A DNA stretch of 64,000 nt from Theristus sp. LFF4_11 (Eukaryota > Nematoda > Chromadorea > Monhysterida > Xyalidae). Location of the stretch: contig JASANC010000316.1 of NCBI GenBank assembly GCA_030248135.1, positions 62,001-126,000 on the forward strand, written 5' to 3'. Position 1 is the first letter of the stretch, and every line of letters begins with the position of its first letter. The translations under genes and the position numbers were made by a program. Of this stretch, positions 60,201 through 64,000 are shown piece after piece. The notes beneath the pieces are model-generated. The model saw only the letters and a program-made list of their open reading frames with translations. It had not been told where the DNA came from and ran no database searches.

Positions 60201-61097
60201 TGCCATGTGTAATCATAGACATTGCGCACCTCCTTGAGATGTATTGCACCTAAACCTGAGTCTCCCTCACAACTTTCAGCTCGTGCCAGTCTGATCGGCA
60301 CGTACGCCGCTGTGCCACTGTCGCAAATGTACGCGAACTTTGTCGAGCACACCATCACGCTCGCCAATTACGGCGTCGACGTGTTCTTCATGATCTCCGG
60401 TCTGTTGACAGCGTCGCGATGGTTGGCCGGAAACGCAGCCAATGACCGCCAAACTACTCCGACGCTCGCTGATTGGCTGCGCTTCTACGGGCGTCGCTTC
60501 TCGCGCCTGTGGCCGTTCTACGCGTTGATGCTGCTGCTATATCGGACGCATCCGCCGTTTGGCGACAGCGCAGAGCAGGTTTTTTGAAATCTTTTTTCAA
60601 AAGTTCTCATCGTTTCGATTTGTTAACGTACACATTGGAAACAGTTTGCCCACCAATGTATATCAGCCAGCAAATGGACCTTCACTGGCTTGGTTACTCT
60701 ATTTCAGAAAATTGACAAACTGGTTTTGGTCACAAGCCACGAACAACCTTGGTCTCACAATGTTTCCAACCGTTTCAGCACGAAAAAACTCAATCATTTT
60801 TAGTCAAACCAGTCGCCGCTTGCAAACAGCAACAGCAGCAGCAGTGACCAACAGTTGCACGACCATTTCTGGGTGCACCTGTCGATGCTGTCAACGGTGG
60901 TGCCACTTGGCGTCAGTCACGTCTTGTTCTGGTTCATTCCAACCGAGTGGATCTTCTGTCTGCTGACGCCACCGTTTCTGCTGCTGTTGCGAGCCGAGCG
61001 AATCGCCTGGCTGAAGGCGTCTGTCTTCATCGGCGCCACGCTCGCGAGCACCCTGCTGTTCTGGGCGGGCAGCTCGACGCGACGCTGGCAGGCGATT
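54259..61097 (+). CDS. Acyltransferase-3 paralogue, first 5 exons (3' end not seen)
   Basis: Exons: 54259-54423, 59153-59318, 59722-59805, 60280-60578, 60813-61097; phases fit; 333 aa so far. It mirrors the upstream gene exon for exon: N-terminal helices (CVFACTLLIGW, AALFSVWYLLVQ), IHEFLRCFSLRSNW, RVACVDGVKVVCMVWIILYH, NYGVDVFFMISGLLTASRW, HFWVHLSMLSTVVPLGVSH. Exon 2 adds an acidic, Cys-containing loop absent upstream. Intron 1 is swollen by an LTR retrotransposon. After the last donor (GTGAGC at 61098) come a SINE and a large inverted element, and no exon matching the upstream gene's last two is visible before 64000. It is therefore either truncated or continues beyond the window. Confidence 0.82.
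54780..54975 (-). repeat. LTR (3' LTR of the element)
   Basis: AGTTTGACGCGCCACAGACG ... CGACCACGCCAACT on the plus strand, apparently identical to 58932-59127 over its length, implying a recent insertion. Confidence 0.92.
55135..58884 (-). CDS. Gag-protease-partial RT fusion ORF of the LTR element
   Basis: 1249 codons. The N-terminal third is Ser/Gln/charged-rich. A Gag-like helical domain lies at about 545-700 (WMDSLQTRLRMAKM, HIRACLTDDAKHVF). An Arg/Gly/Asn/Gln-rich nucleic-acid-binding region without a CCHC knuckle follows. The aspartic protease motif YCVDTGSDAML is at about 848. Reverse transcriptase begins (SPYASAIVLVKKKEG, about 1125) but jumps past its catalytic YxDD core, and at about 1166 it passes straight into what looks like the integrase C-terminal end (VGELVWVKDAT). 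RNase H and the integrase core are absent. The frame is open, yet the element cannot be autonomous. Confidence 0.85.
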   Translation of the reverse strand: MVIITLDTKSGWLLFCSVLCVVFCEHRELTSSSAAMSAHSRASSSSERTAEDVKSCKLNQKQLAAQVQSCFVSDNRDALLRLASTLRETTKLHPQMQYGMKCKLGQVGKLSTEDLAAKLSLFLNEYFQYKPFLELSQNWCQPNGRVQQAGEEGESQSNASNADVSVTAESPTVPSELESGDGPCVSRLQSETGVLSAKKSHGGSHANSVLSRESVVQDKVDQVQATQFLCNYGRSGDRQAMLHLCHSLRNGTKVNKELHDIVTRKLSKTRALSNAELMNRIFAVFVDYFECYDYLTLPFRVGDSSVSEIGDTDDAQPAMQSQERPMPKQSLKESESVGMSVKSGHSKSASAQQKNNKKQRAVQSSSVLTQETSDNECEQKVFRAKQKRQKRPSVTKKMHENTARHESADADWKTMNNSAGKARPTQEDERVKKSDNGDLHTDLKMFMTMMQQQMQLQSEAQMVTLKELLRKSDERFDQIKSEVAEIKQTIFQKDDSCEHSDSGNEHDDRSEVKVDPSDSLNAVMYCDPLTLLQNKWERYGPNQTIQFRAWMDSLQTRLRMAKMGKFFDDDLAVQHIRACLTDDAKHVFDQQPNSVRKSLNETIAYLERSYGPRNELIFAHKDFHLARREPNETARDFANRLETLYQKTGAPPCDVNGRYDTEHEHLMSRLFIEHLNNTDWSNKANTKYVAGKSFREIVDYIVELEESMSVSRFNGQSYYNSGSRGSARGKRGRGGVYKSNYWRNNFGAGNGYQQQYQNRNNNYQSRRGSNHGHWNNWHGNNSSQSGSYGQNQSRPNNAQQSQGANNNAQKKVGLMKNDSSARGADQAQDGDYETPVLNGRVVKYYCVDTGSDAMLLTQRYARECGLKIERNHNKSINLSVANGTPMRVLGTCYATLCVDGQTIENCEFLVTDAMQGEVDLVIGRNKLRQIAVSVITGSGKPLRLMKNRQTESDNPPFVRRIRKHCPVLPDDERVRIMFVDKDANARFQLEVPIEESNGEDTEWMDVQSVNQLVEHEKKEDLIDVLKIGNLTAEETESVKQLLQSKERAFSTSYVPGKCQNVDNVGKATVEHTIDVGDNPPFREKPRRIELNLRSVVEDMCCELLENKFIRESNSPYASAIVLVKKKEGSWRFCVLHFRRLNSITRADAYPDAMVDAGLRLNQIKCTFFQSVNRQWYNRTADEYRVGELVWVKDATNRDSRKSKLHPTHPLKGTFFELLKPSSAKIRLESGKVIVRRLADLRERGKKTTN
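58932..59127 (-). repeat. LTR (5' LTR of the element)
   Basis: Direct repeat partner of 54780-54975. It drives the minus-strand ORF, which begins 48 bp further on at 58884. Confidence 0.92.
59428..59594. mobile_element. Diverged palindromic MITE in paralogue intron 2
   Basis: TACAGTCTAACACCATATCC ... TGTATTCTGTGCA and TGCACAGAATGCGTGCGTCA ... TTTTAGAGTAAAACTGT resemble the TACAGTCGAACTC family with many changes. Confidence 0.6.
59958..60157 (+). mobile_element. tRNA-derived SINE (type B)
   Basis: A-box region CTCATGGTCTGAGTGGTAGC, B box GGGATCGAGCCCC, body AAATCGATGGGCGCCCTACTC with a TTAGCGCTGGCTAAAA end and an ACAACACCAACAACA tail. Intron 3 of the acyltransferase paralogue. Confidence 0.83.
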
Positions 61098-61119
61098 GTG
61101 AGCGCAAGATGTTCTTTTT

Positions 61120-61360
61120 TTTAATTAATTTATTTTTTTTATATTTGTTCGCGCGCCGGTTCCGGAAACCCATATGGTACCGAACTCCGGCGGAAACGGG
61201 CAATACTGCCCCGAGCCCAATTTGCCCTCGGCTCTGGAGGGAGAACATTAGTTGTTATTGAGCACTTTCCTTTCTCCATGTGTCTTGTCCGCAGCGGGGT
61301 TCGAACTTTCCACCCACAGAACGGTAGACGAAAGCCTTACACCTGCGCTACAGACGCGAC
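61120..61360 (-). mobile_element. tRNA-derived SINE (type A), best copy
   Basis: On the minus strand GTCGCGTCTGTAGCGCAGGT (A box) and AAGTTCGAACCCCGC (B box) are followed by the CTCCAGAGCCGAGGGCAAAT body and the shared CCGGAGTTCGGTACC tail. It lies 23 bp beyond the last recognised exon of the acyltransferase paralogue. Confidence 0.85.
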
Positions 61361-61509
61361 ATATTTTCTTTTGGCTTTCCGAAAATATTTCTTGGGAATA
61401 CCGTGTGCGTTATCGTTCTCATTTTGAACGTGTCGCATTTGCATGCACAGATAAGAAAAATATCTCATGGCTGCGCGGCAATTTGAAATCTTTCGAAAAA
61501 AACTGAACG

Positions 61510-63067
61510 TTAAGCGCCATTCATGGAGGTTGAAGCGCGCTGACGCGCTTCACTTTGCTACACATTCACGAAGCAAAAAAACAGCGCGCTTCAGCGTGCG
61601 TCAGCGCGCTTCAGTTTTGGAGCACATGCGCATTCACGGACGCGCGCGCTGACCAGCTTCATCGTGAATGAAGAAATGAAGCTGCGTCAGCCGCTGCGGC
61701 TTTTTAGGTTTTTTGCCCATTCACGAACGCGCGCGCTGAAGCGCGCTGACGCGCGCTGAAGTGCGCTATCATGAATGATGAAATGAAGCTGCGTCAGCCG
61801 CTGCGGCATTTGATGTCCGGACATCAAATTTGTGTGTGCAAAATCGCTGATTGTTGCTGTCAGTGACAATCTTTCACAAATGTTGCAAGACTTTTTTGTT
61901 ATATCATTTAGTACTTTTCTGACAGATTCTGAACAGTATTGTATAGCGTAATTAGTCTCAAAATAAGTGTGACAGTGAGAATACGAATACTCAACAAAGC
62001 ATAAAAATAGTGCAAGAAATTTATGTGAAATTTATGTGAACTGTACCCGTGCGACGGTGTGGGGTACTGATTTGCGCAGCCCTTAAAACCGGTGTGCAGC
62101 CCGCAAGAACAAGCTTTGCTAGCTTTGCTTCATTACACCGGCTGCCTTGCAAACTGCAAAAAGGGCCAAATTCATTCAGAATGCTTTTTTGTACTGTTTT
62201 TTATGGTTTCACACCAAAAGTTTTCTGATCTTAGGCGCATATTTATTGAAAAATTGTGAAATGGACTTTCGAAGTGAAGAAAAACTTTGAAAGCTACACC
62301 GCAAAATACATCAAAACATTCACTGAAACGGCGAAAACAACGAATCGAAGCGGTATATAGTGTGTACTAAACAGCACGTACGGAGACAACACAGACAACA
62401 GCACAAAACGATAAAACTGAACGACATTTAATGAACAAACACCTAGAGAGCTTCCCACCTGTCAACTACTATAGTGCAGTGGTAACATGTTGTGCCTGTC
62501 AGCACAGAGGCCAAAGTTCGAAACCCGTCTTAGCCCAGTTTGTTTTTATCGTTTTTATCTGTTGGTTTCTTTCACAAACGCAGCACAATAAAACTTACTG
62601 TATTCCTCAATTAATTTAATTTTACCACAATTAAATTCATTCCCTTTTTGGTCTGCATCTATCACAATTGAAAGCGCAGAAATTATGCAAATACGTTTTA
62701 TTTTTCAGACAAGCCGCTGCGGCATTTGGGGTCCGGACATCAAAAGCCGCAGCGGCTGACGCAGCTTCATTTCTTCATTCATGATGAAGCTGGTCAGCGC
62801 GCTTCAGCGCGCTTCAGCGCGCGCGTTCGTGAATGGACAAAAAACCTAAAAAGCCGCAGCGGCTGACGCAGCTTCACTTCAGGCCGCTTCATCATTCATG
62901 ATGAAGCGCGTCAGCGCGCTTCAGCGCGCTTCAGCGCGCGCGTTCGTGAATGGGCAAAAAACCTAAAAAGCCGCAGCGGCTGACGCAGCTTCATTTCTTC
63001 ATTCATGATGAAGCTGGTCAACGCGCGTCAGCGCGCTTCAGCGCGCGCTTGCATGAATGGGCCTTTA
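61510..63067. mobile_element. 1.56-kb inverted-repeat element with GCGCGCTTCAGC arrays
   Basis: Left end TTAAGCGCCATTCATG and right end CATGAATGGGCCTTTA. Both arms contain tandem GCGCGCTGAAGCGCGCTGACG and AGCCGCAGCGGCTGACGCAG blocks in opposite orientation; the right arm has units starting at 62746, 62853 and 62970. TGTCCGGACATCAAA occurs at the inner edge of both arms. The interior holds no ORF. Confidence 0.75.
62466..62545 (+). other. tRNA-like sequence
   Basis: TATAGTGCAGTGGTAACA (A-box-like) and AAGTTCGAAACCCG (B-box-like), 40 bp apart, with a TGCCTGTCAGCA hairpin between. The acceptor and T stems pair poorly, so this is a degraded tRNA or a SINE head, not a confident tRNA gene. Confidence 0.4.
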
Positions 63068-63751
63068 CTGACAGCAGATCTGTGCAAGAAGGTCAAAAAC
63101 AAAACCAGTCAGAATGTTTTATCAAAATTATGTATTGCGTAAAGGGCAAGGGCGCACAACAATCCCGTTCAGCTGTGCTGCTTTTCCACACGTCATTCAA
63201 CATTACTCCGTCTCTTCAACGAAAAGATAGCATTGCAAAGAACAGTTTGCAGTTATGCTTATTGTAGAGTCCACGTTTTGCTGAACTCTGCAACGTTCTC
63301 CAAATACGGTATTGGTTTGCAGGAATGCTAATCTATTTTATATTCTTCAAAGCTAAACTATTTCTTTAGTCCATTTATACGTTGTGATTTCTTGTATTCT
63401 TCGTACTTCACATCCAGCAATAAACTATACCAAACGCATAAAAACGTCTTGGCTTGTTTGGTTGTGAACGTGCCACGTAGCTGTCGCCTCTCGCCTCAGT
63501 TGCAGAGGCGTCTGGGCGACATAGATTCAGCGCTCGTTCATTGAACTGGCCGCTTGGGGGACATAGGCGACCCCGTCCGTTTTATGAAATGATGACACTT
63601 ACTCGTTGAGTACGTTTTAGCCGTAACGTTTTAGCTTTGCCTGTGTTTCGTCGCCCACCAAACCGTGTAACCAATTGTAAACAAAGCCAACAATTGTAAC
63701 ACAAGTGACCAGAACGTTTTATTCTCACTAGTCACGAATCGTATAACAGCC
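63068..63751. other. Spacer before the right-edge ORF
   Basis: No homology recognised. GTCGCCTCTCGCCTCAGTTG, then GAGGCGTCTGGGCGACATAG and GGGGGACATAGGCGACCC (63482-63572), form imperfect internal repeats. Confidence 0.4.
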
Positions 63752-64000
63752 ATGAGTGACAGACACCGAAATCCGCATGATGTGAAGTTGGCCCCGCCTC
63801 TGAGTTACAAAGACAAGGAGGCTAGTGGCCCTCTTATGCGGTGTACTTGCTTGACTGTCTGCGGCCAGGCCGGAGGAGCTGACCGCGGAGCGTTACGGAT
63901 GCCCGAGCCGGAGGCTGGTGGCCGAGCAGGTTCCTCACACTATGACCGTTCAGGTTTTCGTCTTTTAAAAATGGTCTTTTTCGGTAATTCTATTTCATAT
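63752..64000 (+). CDS. Possible first exon of an unknown gene (partial)
   Basis: An ATG at 63752 opens a frame that reaches the window end without a stop (83 codons). It begins MSDRHRNPHDVKLAPPLSYK and is locally GC-rich, unlike its flank. A possible donor AG/GTTTTCG occurs at 63955. There is no recognisable domain. It does not match the missing exons of the acyltransferase paralogue. It could be a real 5' exon or chance. Confidence 0.35.
   Translation, partial: MSDRHRNPHDVKLAPPLSYKDKEASGPLMRCTCLTVCGQAGGADRGALRMPEPEAGGRAGSSHYDRSGFRLLKMVFFGNSISY

Overview
The window is nuclear DNA from an invertebrate animal. The genes are split by many GT-AG introns, there are no operons or ribosome-binding sites, and the conserved proteins are animal housekeeping and glycan-pathway proteins. 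The secreted acyltransferase-3 (OAC/NRF-6-like) pair and the TA-flanked palindromic elements would fit a nematode or a close ecdysozoan, but nothing seen here fixes the phylum.

Genes from left to right: (1) the 5' part of a secreted EGF-repeat protein with a very long poly-Asn tract (minus strand, runs off the left edge); (2) a seven-exon secreted Cys-patterned protein with a basic Gly-rich middle and a long Asn/Gly tail (7400-10943); (3) a complete 13-exon FBXO21 orthologue (11417-18918); (4) a complete 15-exon heparan sulfate N-deacetylase/N-sulfotransferase, NDST/hst-1 type (19552-31956); (5) a complete 3-exon U1 snRNP protein C (33254-34347); (6) DNA polymerase epsilon subunit 2, POLE2 (42226 to about 48707, first and last codons not found); (7) a seven-exon acyltransferase-3 gene (50124-53483); (8) a paralogue of it (54259-61097, 3' end not seen); and (9) an open exon-like ORF at the right edge. 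I rebuilt exon structures by hand from reading frame, splice dinucleotides and phase. Phases agree across essentially all junctions, and the exceptions are flagged.

Much of the remaining DNA is repeats: a 149-bp satellite; several palindromic MITE families; two non-autonomous hAT copies with exact 8-bp target duplications; a 2.77-kb TTAA-flanked inverted repeat; tRNA-derived SINEs of at least two heads that share a tail; a head-to-tail array of four Helitron-like elements (35356-42086); and a deleted Ty3/Gypsy-like LTR retrotransposon inside an acyltransferase intron. Several insertions are nested, which gives relative ages.

The genes do not form one pathway. NDST acts in Golgi heparan sulfate synthesis, FBXO21 in ubiquitin ligation, U1-C in splicing and POLE2 in replication. 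The acyltransferase pair are probably multi-pass membrane enzymes. The most unusual items are the Helitron tandem array, the patchwork identity of the acyltransferase pair, the TTAA palindrome, and the unrecognised secreted Asn/Gly-tail protein.
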